Shown piece after piece: positions 8,127-16,601 of a DNA stretch of 64,000 nucleotides. The notes under the pieces were generated by a model. That model did no database searches and had not been told where the DNA came from. It worked only from the letters and a program-made list of their open reading frames with translations. Both the position numbers and the translations under genes were made by a program. Position 1 is the first letter of the stretch, and the number at the start of each line of letters is the position of its first letter. Source of the DNA: JACQFZ01 sp041485885 (GTDB lineage Bacteria; Pseudomonadota; Gammaproteobacteria; Acidiferrobacterales; Sulfurifustaceae); contig JBGPKL010000002.1 of assembly GCA_041485885.1 (NCBI GenBank), positions 62,001 to 126,000 of the forward strand, written 5' to 3'.

Positions 8127-8558
8127 ATGGCGGTCGAACGTACCCTCTCGATAGTCAAACCCGACGCCGTCGCGAAAAATTTGATCGGCGCGATCTACAG
8201 CCGCTTCGAGCAGGCGGGTTTGCGGATCGTCGCGGCGAAAATGTTGCGGCTCGATCAACCGCAGGCGGAAGGTTTCTACGCGGTCCATAAGGAGAGACCT
8301 TTCTTTAAAGGTCTCGTCAAGTTCATGACCTCGGGACCCGTCATGGTGCAAGTGCTCGAAGGCGAGAACGCGATCGCTCGCAACCGCGAAATCATGGGCG
8401 CCACCGACCCCAAGAAGGCGCTGCCCGGAACGATCCGCGCGGATTTCGCGGCGGATGTGGAACGAAACGCCGTTCACGGTTCCGATGCGTCGGAAACGGC
8501 GAGAACCGAGATCGCGTATTTCTTCCGCAACGGCGATATTCACACCCGCCCCCGATAG
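8127..8558 (+). CDS. ndk: Nucleoside diphosphate kinase
   Basis: 143-residue cytosolic enzyme that equilibrates nucleoside di- and triphosphates through a phosphohistidine. The active-site histidine is H117 in RNAVHGSDA, and the N-terminal strand ERTLSIVKPDAV is typical. The ATG at 8127 gives the standard length; the frame is open for 34 more codons upstream but those residues are not family-like. rlmN begins five bases downstream, the usual gammaproteobacterial neighbour. Confidence 0.97.
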   Translation: MAVERTLSIVKPDAVAKNLIGAIYSRFEQAGLRIVAAKMLRLDQPQAEGFYAVHKERPFFKGLVKFMTSGPVMVQVLEGENAIARNREIMGATDPKKALPGTIRADFAADVERNAVHGSDASETARTEIAYFFRNGDIHTRPR

Positions 8559-8563
8559 AGCGC

Positions 8564-9667
8564 ATGACCTCGAACACGCCAATCAATCTGCTCAGCCTGG
8601 ATCGCCACGGGCTCCAAGCGTTTTTCTCGGCGCTCGGAGAGAAACCGTTTCGCGGGTTGCAGGTCATGCAATGGCTGCATCAATACGGCGTGGACAATTT
8701 CGCGGCGATGACCAACTTGAGCAAGCCGTTGCGCGAGCGCCTTTCGGAAACCGCGGTTATCGTCGGGCCTACCGTCAAGCAGGACCAAACGGCGGCGGAC
8801 GGAACGCGTAAATGGTTGTTCGAGCTTGCGGACGGCAACGGTATCGAAACAGTCTTTATTCCCGAAGCGGGGCGAGGCACGCTTTGCATATCGTCGCAAG
8901 CCGGGTGCTCGCTCAATTGCACGTTTTGTTCCACCGGTGCGCAGGGGTTCAGTCGCGATTTGACCGCCGCCGAGATCATCGGACAAGTGTGGCTGGCCAG
9001 TCGGTTGCTCGGGAGTTGCGGACAGAGTCGCCGCGTCGTCACGAATGTCGTTTTCATGGGCATGGGCGAGCCGCTGCTCAACTTCGACAATGTCGCGACG
9101 GCGATTCGCGTGCTGCTCGACGACGTCGCCTACGGGTTGTCGCGTCGGCGCGTGACGGTGAGCACGGCGGGCATGGTGCCGCTGATCGATCGATTGCGCG
9201 AAGAATGCCCGGTGAGCCTCGCGGTCTCCCTGCATGCGCCGAACGATGCGTTACGCACGGAACTGGTCCCGCTCAACCGCAAGTACCCGATCGCCGAACT
9301 GTTGGCCGCGTGTCGCCGGTACGTCGCGGACGAAGCTCGCCGCAAAGTGACCTTCGAATATGTCATGCTGGCCGGCGTCAACGACGGCCTCGATCATGCG
9401 AAGCAGTTGGCGACGTTACTGGGCGACGTACCGGCCAAAGTCAATCTGATTCCGTTCAATCCGTTTCCGCACACGCGCTATCAGCGCTCTACGCCGCAAG
9501 CGATCGATGCCTTCCGCGACGTCATAGTGCAAGCGGGGCTCATGACGATCACGCGGCGCACGCGCGGGGACGACATCGACGCGGCATGCGGGCAGCTCGC
9601 CGGCGAGGTGCGCGATCGCACCGGTCGGCGCGAGCGCTGGCTGTCGCGGGCGGTCCAAGAGCGTTGA
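8564..9667 (+). CDS. rlmN: Dual-specificity 23S rRNA/tRNA adenine-C2 methyltransferase RlmN
   Basis: 367-residue radical-SAM enzyme that methylates A2503 of 23S rRNA and A37 of some tRNAs. The radical-SAM cluster motif is C115-SLN-C119-TF-C122, and the C-terminal catalytic cysteine lies in the DIDAACGQLAG segment. Length is standard. It sits between ndk and pilF/pilW as in most gammaproteobacteria. Confidence 0.96.
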   Translation: MTSNTPINLLSLDRHGLQAFFSALGEKPFRGLQVMQWLHQYGVDNFAAMTNLSKPLRERLSETAVIVGPTVKQDQTAADGTRKWLFELADGNGIETVFIPEAGRGTLCISSQAGCSLNCTFCSTGAQGFSRDLTAAEIIGQVWLASRLLGSCGQSRRVVTNVVFMGMGEPLLNFDNVATAIRVLLDDVAYGLSRRRVTVSTAGMVPLIDRLREECPVSLAVSLHAPNDALRTELVPLNRKYPIAELLAACRRYVADEARRKVTFEYVMLAGVNDGLDHAKQLATLLGDVPAKVNLIPFNPFPHTRYQRSTPQAIDAFRDVIVQAGLMTITRRTRGDDIDAACGQLAGEVRDRTGRRERWLSRAVQER

Positions 9668-9671
9668 GCGC

Positions 9672-10433
9672 ATGATCACACGGATCGCACTCGCCGCCGC
9701 CGTGGTATTGCTCGCGGGGTGCGCGTCGACCGCCGAGCGTGAGGCGGAAGAAGGGAAGCGCGCGCGCCTCGTCGAAACCAACGTGCAGCTCGCCAACGGC
9801 TACTTGCAGCGCGGCCAGTTCGAGTTCGCCAAGGAGAAACTCGAAAAGGCGCTCGCCATCGACGCGAACGATTCGCAGGCAAACAATATGATGGCGGTGC
9901 TGTGGTGGCGCCTGAAAGACTATGAGGTCGCGGAGCGGCATTTCACGCGTGCCGTGCGCGATAAACACAACGCCGAAGCGCAAAACAACTTCGGCGCGTT
10001 TTTGTGTGAACGCAACCGAACCGATGAGGCGGAAACGTGGTTCAAGCGCGCGGTCGCGAATCCGCTCTACAAAACGCCGGCGCAGGCCGCCGAAAACGCA
10101 GGCCTCTGTCTTTTCAAAGCGAAGGCGTACCCCAGAGCCGAGAACTATTTTCGCGAAGCGTTGAAGCTCGATCCGCGGCTGCCGGCTTCGCTTTACCACT
10201 TGGCCCGAATCGGCTACGAATCCGGGCGCACGCTGGCGGCGCGTGGATTCATGCAGCGTTATTTTCAGGCCGCCCAAGACACGCCCGAGGCGTTGTTGCT
10301 CGCCGTCTACATCGAGCGTGTTCTTAAGAATAAGGACGAGGAAGCGAGTTACGCCGTGCGTCTGCGCGGTAAGTTTCCGGCGTCTCCGGAGGCGCAGCAG
10401 CTTCAGCATCCGGCCGCGAGTCGCAAGGGCTGA
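9672..10433 (+). CDS. pilW: Type IV pilus biogenesis lipoprotein PilF/PilW
   Basis: 253-residue outer-membrane lipoprotein (lipobox LLAGC, C17) made of TPR repeats. It is the pilotin that helps PilQ secretin multimers form. Repeats with paired aromatic and alanine positions run from about residue 35 to 240. It starts four bases after rlmN, and rodZ follows after five bases. The name is pilF or pilW depending on genus. Gene order supports the call as well as sequence. Confidence 0.88.
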   Translation: MITRIALAAAVVLLAGCASTAEREAEEGKRARLVETNVQLANGYLQRGQFEFAKEKLEKALAIDANDSQANNMMAVLWWRLKDYEVAERHFTRAVRDKHNAEAQNNFGAFLCERNRTDEAETWFKRAVANPLYKTPAQAAENAGLCLFKAKAYPRAENYFREALKLDPRLPASLYHLARIGYESGRTLAARGFMQRYFQAAQDTPEALLLAVYIERVLKNKDEEASYAVRLRGKFPASPEAQQLQHPAASRKG

Positions 10434-10438
10434 GACAC

Positions 10439-11305
10439 ATGACTCCGCAATCCGCGTCTGCGAGTGCCTCCACCCCCGGTGTGCGGTTGCGCAAGGTGCG
10501 AATCGAGCGCGGCCTTTCGATCGAGGAGGTGGCGCGACAGCTCCGGCTCTCGCCACGCGTGATCAGCGCGCTCGAGGAGGGGGCTTACGAACGCCTTCCG
10601 AGCCCGACGTATGTGCGCGGCTATTTGCGCAGCTACGCGATGTTGCTCGGCCTCGCGCCGCAACAGCTGATCGATGAATTCAACACCTCGCCCCAAGCGG
10701 CGCAGCGCGCGGACATGACGGCGCCGACGCCGGTGCGCGAAGCGAAAAGCAGTGACGCCATGGTGCGTTTCGGTACCGTGTTGGTGGCGGGCATCGTGTT
10801 GGGGTTGGCGGTGCTTTGGTGGACCGGCAAGGATGGATCGACGCGCCGGCGACCGGCGTCGGTGACGGCGCCGACGGCGAGCGAAGCGCCGCGAACCGTG
10901 GAAACTCCGGCGGAAACCCCCGTCGTCGTGGAAGCTCCGATCAAGGCGACCGAGCCGCCGAGCACCCAGAATGAAAGAGCCGTTGTTTCGAACGTGGCGC
11001 CGGTTTTGCCCGCGCAACAAACACCGAGCACGCCGCCGCCCGATCCGAACGCGGCGCACCTGCGCCTGACGATTCGAGTGCAAGAAGACTCTTGGGCCGA
11101 CGTGCGCGACGCGCAGCAGCGCCGCTTGCTATACGAAACCGTTTCCGCGGGACGCGTCGTAAGCGTCGAAGGGGCTGCGCCCCTCAGCATTTTTCTCGGC
11201 AACGTCGAAGGCGTCAGCGTTGAGGTGAACGGTCAACCTTACGACGCGCTTCGGCATCGGCGCGGGCAAGTCGCGCGCTTCACTGTAGGTGCCGGCAACA
11301 ACTGA
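10439..11305 (+). CDS. rodZ: Cytoskeletal protein RodZ
   Basis: 288-residue single-pass membrane protein linking MreB to the elongasome. The N-terminal Cro-type helix-turn-helix (about 15-75, with RKVRIERGLSIEEVARQLRL), a transmembrane helix near 108-127, a proline/threonine-rich linker and a C-terminal DUF4115 beta domain (from about 200) appear in the canonical order. In most gammaproteobacteria ispG lies between rodZ and hisS; here hisS follows directly. Confidence 0.93.
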   Translation: MTPQSASASASTPGVRLRKVRIERGLSIEEVARQLRLSPRVISALEEGAYERLPSPTYVRGYLRSYAMLLGLAPQQLIDEFNTSPQAAQRADMTAPTPVREAKSSDAMVRFGTVLVAGIVLGLAVLWWTGKDGSTRRRPASVTAPTASEAPRTVETPAETPVVVEAPIKATEPPSTQNERAVVSNVAPVLPAQQTPSTPPPDPNAAHLRLTIRVQEDSWADVRDAQQRRLLYETVSAGRVVSVEGAAPLSIFLGNVEGVSVEVNGQPYDALRHRRGQVARFTVGAGNN

Positions 11306-11342
11306 TCGAGGGTCGGGCGCGGCGTCTTTTTGGGATTCCTCC

Positions 11343-12608
11343 GTGACTAAAATGATCCAGGCCGTGCGTGGCATGAACGATCTCTGGCCCGAGACGCTCG
11401 TGCACTGGCAGCGTATCGAGACAATCGCCCGTGATGTGCTGGGTGCGTACGGTTTTCGCGAAATCCGATTGCCGATCGTAGAACGCACCGAGTTATTCAC
11501 CCGCTCGATCGGCTCGCATACCGATATCGTCGAAAAGGAGATGTACAGCTTTGAATTGGATGGCGAGCGCCTGACGTTGCGGCCTGAAGGTACGGCGGGC
11601 GCCGTCCGCGCGGGCATCGCGCAGGGGCTACTGCACAATCAAGTTCAACGCTGGTGGTACGCGGGGCCGATGTTTCGGCATGAGCGTCCCCAAAAAGGCC
11701 GGTATCGTCAATTCCATCAGATCGGCGCTGAAGCGTTCGGCGCGAGCGGGCCGGACATCGACGCCGAAATGATCTTGCTGACCGCGACGCTCTGGAAGGC
11801 GCTCGGACTCGCCGAATTGCGGCTCGAAGTGAACACGCTCGGCACGCCGTCGGCGCGCGTGGACTATCGCGCGCGGCTCGTCGCGTATCTGCGTTCGCGC
11901 TTCGATGAGCTGGACGAAGACAGTCGACGACGCCTCGAAACGAACCCGTTACGCGTGCTCGACGGAAAAAACCCCGAGATGCTCGATGTGATCCGATCGG
12001 CGCCGAGTCTGCTCGATTTTTTGGACGATGCGTCGCGCCGGCACTTCGAGGAGCTGCAAAAGCTCTTGGATCGCGTCGGTGTCGACTATGCGGTGAATCC
12101 ACGTCTGGTTCGCGGTCTCGACTACTACACGCGCACCGTCTTCGAATGGTTGACCGATCGACTCGGCGCGCAATCGGCAGTGTGCGCCGGCGGACGGTAT
12201 GACGGTCTGGTCGAGCTTCTGGGAGGTAAGCCCACGCCGGCTCTCGGGTTCGCTCTCGGCCTCGAGCGGCTCGTCGAGTTGTTGATGCAATCGGCGCCGA
12301 CGGCGACGGACGACGCACCGCAGGTCTACGTCGTACCGATCACCGACGCGCAGGCGGCTTCGGCGCTCCTGCTCGCCGAGACGCTACGTAGCCGCGGCCT
12401 GCGGGTCGAATGCCACTTCGGCGGCGGCAGCCTAAAGAGTCAGATGAAGCGCGCCGACAAAACCGGGGCGCGTTACGCGGTTTTGCTCGACGCGGGCGAC
12501 CAGGCCGCGGTGAAGGACCTGCGCGGCGACGCGGGACAGCGTACGATAGCGCCCGCCGAGATCGGCGATTATCTCTCGGTGCGGTTGTCGGAAAAATCCG
12601 GGCGATGA
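11343..12608 (+). CDS. hisS: Histidyl-tRNA synthetase
   Basis: Class II aminoacyl-tRNA synthetase, 421 residues from a GTG at 11343 (MTKMIQAVRGMNDL). The frame is open further upstream into rodZ, but the conserved IQAVRGMNDLWP only needs this start, and a purine patch (ggga) lies about 9 bases in front. Motif 2 (MFRHERPQKGRYRQFHQ) and the HisA-type segments RGLDYYTRTVFE and GGRYDGL are clear. An ATG nine bases downstream is an alternative start. Confidence 0.95.
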   Translation: MTKMIQAVRGMNDLWPETLVHWQRIETIARDVLGAYGFREIRLPIVERTELFTRSIGSHTDIVEKEMYSFELDGERLTLRPEGTAGAVRAGIAQGLLHNQVQRWWYAGPMFRHERPQKGRYRQFHQIGAEAFGASGPDIDAEMILLTATLWKALGLAELRLEVNTLGTPSARVDYRARLVAYLRSRFDELDEDSRRRLETNPLRVLDGKNPEMLDVIRSAPSLLDFLDDASRRHFEELQKLLDRVGVDYAVNPRLVRGLDYYTRTVFEWLTDRLGAQSAVCAGGRYDGLVELLGGKPTPALGFALGLERLVELLMQSAPTATDDAPQVYVVPITDAQAASALLLAETLRSRGLRVECHFGGGSLKSQMKRADKTGARYAVLLDAGDQAAVKDLRGDAGQRTIAPAEIGDYLSVRLSEKSGR

Positions 12609-12636
12609 ATTGATCGAATATTGCGGAGAACGATGC

Positions 12637-13272
12637 GTGGCTGCGTATACCGACCAGGAAGAACTCGAAAAACTGAAAGGGTGGTGGAAGGACTACGGCG
12701 GCGCGTTGCTGATCGGCGTGCTCCTCGGCCTCGCGCTCTTGTTCGGCAACAAGTACTGGCAGCAGTACAAGGAACAGCAGCGCGTGACGGCTTCCGAGTT
12801 ATACGCGGCGATGTTGCAACAAGTGCAGGGGTCGAGGGCCGACGTCGCGCGCGTGAGCGGGACGAAGCTGATCGAGGAGTACGCGAATACGCCTTACGCG
12901 GGAATGGCGGCGCTGATGTTGGCGCGCCTGAACTTTGAAGCGAACGACGCCGCGGGCGCGCGGCAACAACTCGAATGGGCGGCGGCCCATGCAATCGACC
13001 CGGCGGTGGTGCACGCCGCGCGATTGCGCCTGGGGCGCCTGCATATTGCCAACGCGGAGTACGACGCCGCGGTGGCGTTGGCGCAGAACGCCGCCGCGGG
13101 GTTCGAAGCGGAGTATCTCGAGCTCAGGGGCGACGCGCTGGTCGGGCAGGGAAAAATCGACGAAGCACGAAAAGCCTATGGCGCGGCGATCAAACAAATG
13201 TCCGCCGAAGCGCCGTCGCGGCGCTTGCTGGAAATGAAGCTCGAGGATATCGGCGGGGCGCAACGCGAATGA
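12637..13272 (+). CDS. yfgM: YfgM-family periplasmic TPR protein (SecYEG ancillary)
   Basis: 211-residue protein with a short cytoplasmic tail (YTDQEELEKLKGWWK), one transmembrane helix at about 24-45 and a periplasmic TPR-like domain. YfgM associates with SecYEG and PpiD in E. coli. The GTG at 12637 is chosen because GGAGA lies 7 bases upstream and the resulting N-terminus is family-like; a TTG at 12610 would add nine unconserved residues. It overlaps bamB by four bases. Confidence 0.9.
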   Translation: MAAYTDQEELEKLKGWWKDYGGALLIGVLLGLALLFGNKYWQQYKEQQRVTASELYAAMLQQVQGSRADVARVSGTKLIEEYANTPYAGMAALMLARLNFEANDAAGARQQLEWAAAHAIDPAVVHAARLRLGRLHIANAEYDAAVALAQNAAAGFEAEYLELRGDALVGQGKIDEARKAYGAAIKQMSAEAPSRRLLEMKLEDIGGAQRE

Positions 13273-14408
13273 GGACCGGATGTATCGTCTTGTTGGCGTC
13301 TATTGCCGCGACCGCGTGCGCGTCGCGCGCCGTGCGCGAGCCGCCGGCGCCGCTGGTCGAGTTCCCGCCCGCCTATAACGTGAAGCAAGCGTGGTCGGCG
13401 GACGTTGGGGCGAGCTCCAGCAAAGGCCATCTTCGTCTGACGCCGAGAGTGAGCGAGGGCGTCGTCTACGCGGCAGATCCGGAAGGGCGGGTAAGCGCGC
13501 TGGCGGTCGACTCGGGCAGACGGATTTGGGACGTCGATCTTCACACGGCCGTGAGCGGAGCCGTCGGCGTCGGCGAGAATTTGGTGTTGGTCGGAACTCG
13601 CCGTGGACAAGTGTTCGCGCTTGCTCGCGACACCGGCAAGCAACTTTGGACGGCGACGGTATCGAGCGAGGTGCTCGCGCCGCCGGCGGCGAGCGGCGGC
13701 GTCGTCGCGGTACAAAGCGTCGACGGCCGGATCGCCTGCTTGGCCGCGGCCGACGGCAAGCGGCTCTGGGTGTACGAACGCTCGGAACCCGCGCTCAGTC
13801 TGCGCGGTACCGATACTCCGATTGTGACCGCGGACGCGGTGGTTGCCGGATTCGCGAGCGGCAAGGTCGTAGCGCTTCGCCTTCAGGACGGCGGCGTGTT
13901 GTGGGAGGCGACTGTCAGCCAGCCGCGCGGTCGCAACGAAATCGAGCGTCTGGTGGACGTCGACGCCGCCCCGCTCGCAATGCCCGACGCCGTTTATGCA
14001 GCGAGCTATCAAGGAAAACTCGTCGCGCTCAACCCGCGCAGCGGCGCCGTGCTGTGGTCGCGCGATGTGTCGACCTACACGGGCATCGCCACCGATGGAG
14101 CGAATCTCTATTTGACCGACGAGAAGAGCCACGTGCTTGCGTTCGATCGACGCACCGGAGCGAGCCTGTGGAAGCAGGAGGGGTTGCGTGGCCGTGGCCT
14201 CAACGCGCCGGTCGTCTACGGCGACTTCGTCGCTGTCGCCGATTACGAAGGTTACGTGCACTGGCTTGCGCGCGACGACGGTCATTTTGTCGCCCGCCAT
14301 CAGATCGGCGGCGGCCCGGTTCGCTCACCGGCTGCGATCGATGGGGAAACGATTTTTGTCGCTAGTACGTCGGGGACGTTGGCGGCGCTTAAACTTGTGC
14401 GGAAGTAG
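13269..14408 (+). CDS. bamB: Outer membrane assembly lipoprotein BamB
   Basis: 379-residue eight-bladed PQQ-type beta-propeller lipoprotein of the BAM complex. The lipobox ends at C17 (AATAC), and repeated blade motifs such as GRRIWDVDL, GKQLWTATV, GKRLWVYE and GAVLWSRDV are visible. The ATG at 13269 overlaps the yfgM stop; the much longer open frame upstream is a shadow inside yfgM. der usually follows at once, but here a 0.6-kb repeat lies between. Confidence 0.95.
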   Translation: MRTGCIVLLASIAATACASRAVREPPAPLVEFPPAYNVKQAWSADVGASSSKGHLRLTPRVSEGVVYAADPEGRVSALAVDSGRRIWDVDLHTAVSGAVGVGENLVLVGTRRGQVFALARDTGKQLWTATVSSEVLAPPAASGGVVAVQSVDGRIACLAAADGKRLWVYERSEPALSLRGTDTPIVTADAVVAGFASGKVVALRLQDGGVLWEATVSQPRGRNEIERLVDVDAAPLAMPDAVYAASYQGKLVALNPRSGAVLWSRDVSTYTGIATDGANLYLTDEKSHVLAFDRRTGASLWKQEGLRGRGLNAPVVYGDFVAVADYEGYVHWLARDDGHFVARHQIGGGPVRSPAAIDGETIFVASTSGTLAALKLVRK

Positions 14409-14430
14409 GGAAGGTTTCCGAAGTTGGTGA

Positions 14431-15063
14431 TCGCGCTTCGCGCGAGTTGTCGAAGTATGAAATAAACTTGTGGGTGGTTGACCCACGGCAAGTGACTTTT
14501 CTTTGCTTGTCCAAAGAAAAGTCACCAAAAGAAAAGACACCCCGGTCGCTGCGCCCGCGCGCAGAATCAGCGCGCGGGTGCCCTGCGCTCCTCACCGCTC
14601 CCGGACGCTCGCCCAACTCGCCGGCGGATGAAAAGCACATCCGCTCGGGCTCAAACACGGTCGAGCGCAATCCACCGGGAGCGGCTCCGGTGCTCGGCTT
14701 GCTCTACGGGGATTGAACTGCAACTACAACAGCAACTGCAACAACAGAAAACCTACGACAGCAGAATCTATCGTGGTTGCTGTTGTTCGGGTCCCCGTAG
14801 GGCGCGCTTCGAGCACCGCAGGGTTTGGGCAAAAGCCCGAATGGGGAGCGGGCAGGAGCCCGCTCCCGAGCTTCAGTACACGGACGTACTGTAGCTCGGC
14901 GCCGGCCCAAACCCGAGGAGCGCAAGGAGCGTTTGCGCCCTCCGGGGGGTCCTTCTCTTTGCGTACTTTCTCTTGGACAAGCAAGAGAAAGTACGCCGAC
15001 CGCGGTTCGGGAACCGCAAGTACAATTTATTAGGACTCGACGAGCGAGCGCCCGAAGGGCGCT
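14431..15063 (+). repeat. TAATAAA-ended palindromic element, long copy 1
   Basis: The bamB-der interval holds no gene. The left end is a small hairpin (tcgcgcttcgcgcga), then TCGAagtatgAAATAAAC and gtgggtggttgacccac. The right end reads accgcggttcgggaaccgc, then TTTATTAggaCTCGA and the hairpin gcgcccgaagggcgc. The inside carries two strong hairpins: gacttttctttg/caaagaaaagtc (14494-14523) and cgtactttctcttg/caagagaaagtacg (14962-14995). Between them lies a low-complexity CAGCAACTGCAACAA stretch (about 14707-14755). Matching elements lie at 18944-19050 and 26497-26781. Short open frames here are not credible genes. Confidence 0.85.
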
Positions 15064-15094
15064 CCAACGCAGCGCCCATGCATAATAGCGCCCC

Positions 15095-16459
15095 ATGAAA
15101 CCCGTCGTCGTGTTAGTCGGTCGGCCCAACGTCGGCAAGTCCACGCTGTTCAACCGTCTCACTCGCAGCCGCGCCGCGATTGTCGCCGACGAGCCGGGGG
15201 TGACGCGCGATCGGCAGTACGGCGATGGTCTGATCGGCGATCGGCCTTACTACGTCGTCGACACCGGCGGCATTTCCGATAGCCTGAGCGCTAGTGCCGG
15301 CAGTCGCGGATTGCGCAACCTGATAATGGCGCAAATCCGTCAAGCGCTGGGCGAAGCGGACGCGATCGTACTCCTGGTCGACGCGCGCGAGGGTATCAAT
15401 CCGCTCGATCGAGAGATTGCCAATGATCTGCGTCGATATGGAAAGCCGGTCACGCTTGCGGTCAACAAAGCCGAAGGGATGGACTTTGCCATTGCCGCGA
15501 GCGAGTTTCATTCGCTCGGTCTAGGCGCACCGTGGTCGATTTCGTCGGCGCACGGCGACGGCGTGGAGGAGCTCATGGAGCACGCGCTCGCTCCGTTACC
15601 GCGCGCGATCGACACGCCCGCGCCGAGCGACATTCCGCGTGTCGCGGTGATCGGCCGCCCCAACGCCGGAAAGTCGACCTTGGTCAACGCTCTCCTGGGC
15701 GAGCAGCGCGTCATCGTCGCGGATGAACCGGGGACGACGCGCGACAGCATCCAGGTGCCGCTCGAGCGCGCCGGAAGGTCGTACGTGTTGATCGACACCG
15801 CCGGCGTGCGCCGCCGCGCACGGGTTACGGAGGCGATCGAAAAATTTTCCGCCATCAAGACGCTGCAAGCGCTGGATGAAGCCAATGTCATCATTCTCGT
15901 GCTGGACGCGAAAGCGGGCATCGGCGAGCAGGATGCAACACTCGCCGGCTATGTGCTGAAGCGCGGGCGCGGTCTCGTGATCGCGCTCAACAAGTGGGAT
16001 GCGCTCGATAAGAGCGCTCGCGACTGGATCAAGCGCGAGTTCGAGCGCAAGCTTCCGTTCCTCGACTTCGCGCGCGTGCATTACGTTTCGGCGTTGCACG
16101 GCACGGGTATCGGAAGTTTGTTTTCCTCCGTCGATCAGGCGTTCGCTTCGGCGAACCGGGAGCTTCCTACGCCGCGCCTGAATCGGGTGCTTCAGGCGGC
16201 GACCGCGAGCACTCCGCCGCCGGTGGTGCGCGGCCGGCGCATACGCTTGAAATTCGCGCATCAGGGCGGAAGGAACCCGCCGATCGTCGTCGTACACGGC
16301 AACCAGGTTCGCTCTCTCTCCCCCTCTTACCGGCGCTATTTGGCGCACGCGTTTCAGCGGGCGTTCGATCTGGTCGGTACACCTCTGATGATTCAGTGTA
16401 AAGAAGGCGAAAATCCATTTAAGGGCCGATCCCCGCGCCGACGAGCACGAAAGCGCTAG
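15095..16459 (+). CDS. der: Ribosome biogenesis GTPase Der (EngA)
   Basis: 454-residue double-GTPase needed for 50S assembly. Both P-loops (GRPNVGKST near residue 9 and GRPNAGKST near 187) and the NKxD motifs NKAE and NKWD are present, with the basic KH-like C-terminal domain ending in an Arg/Lys tail. The ATG at 15095 has no strong Shine-Dalgarno sequence, and the gene sits immediately downstream of a repeat element, so its promoter may lie in the repeat. Confidence 0.96.
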   Translation: MKPVVVLVGRPNVGKSTLFNRLTRSRAAIVADEPGVTRDRQYGDGLIGDRPYYVVDTGGISDSLSASAGSRGLRNLIMAQIRQALGEADAIVLLVDAREGINPLDREIANDLRRYGKPVTLAVNKAEGMDFAIAASEFHSLGLGAPWSISSAHGDGVEELMEHALAPLPRAIDTPAPSDIPRVAVIGRPNAGKSTLVNALLGEQRVIVADEPGTTRDSIQVPLERAGRSYVLIDTAGVRRRARVTEAIEKFSAIKTLQALDEANVIILVLDAKAGIGEQDATLAGYVLKRGRGLVIALNKWDALDKSARDWIKREFERKLPFLDFARVHYVSALHGTGIGSLFSSVDQAFASANRELPTPRLNRVLQAATASTPPPVVRGRRIRLKFAHQGGRNPPIVVVHGNQVRSLSPSYRRYLAHAFQRAFDLVGTPLMIQCKEGENPFKGRSPRRRARKR

Positions 16460-16601
16460 CTAATGCGCTGGAGCTTACTTTCGTAGACAACGGAAACCTA
16501 AAAGAAACATGAAACGCGCGTGGTCTATAGTTAGCTACGAGAACGATATACGCGGTGTCATGGCGGACGGGCCGGGCGCGCCGCTATAAAAGAGGTTTCC
16601 G

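Noticed and set aside
12975..13268. 98-codon N-terminal extension of bamB
   Set aside because: Lies wholly inside yfgM; the lipoprotein signal at 13269 marks the true start.
14447..15033. Several 60-150-codon frames in the bamB-der gap
   Set aside because: They recur in both orientations within a palindromic repeat and differ between copies by frameshifts; typical spurious calls.
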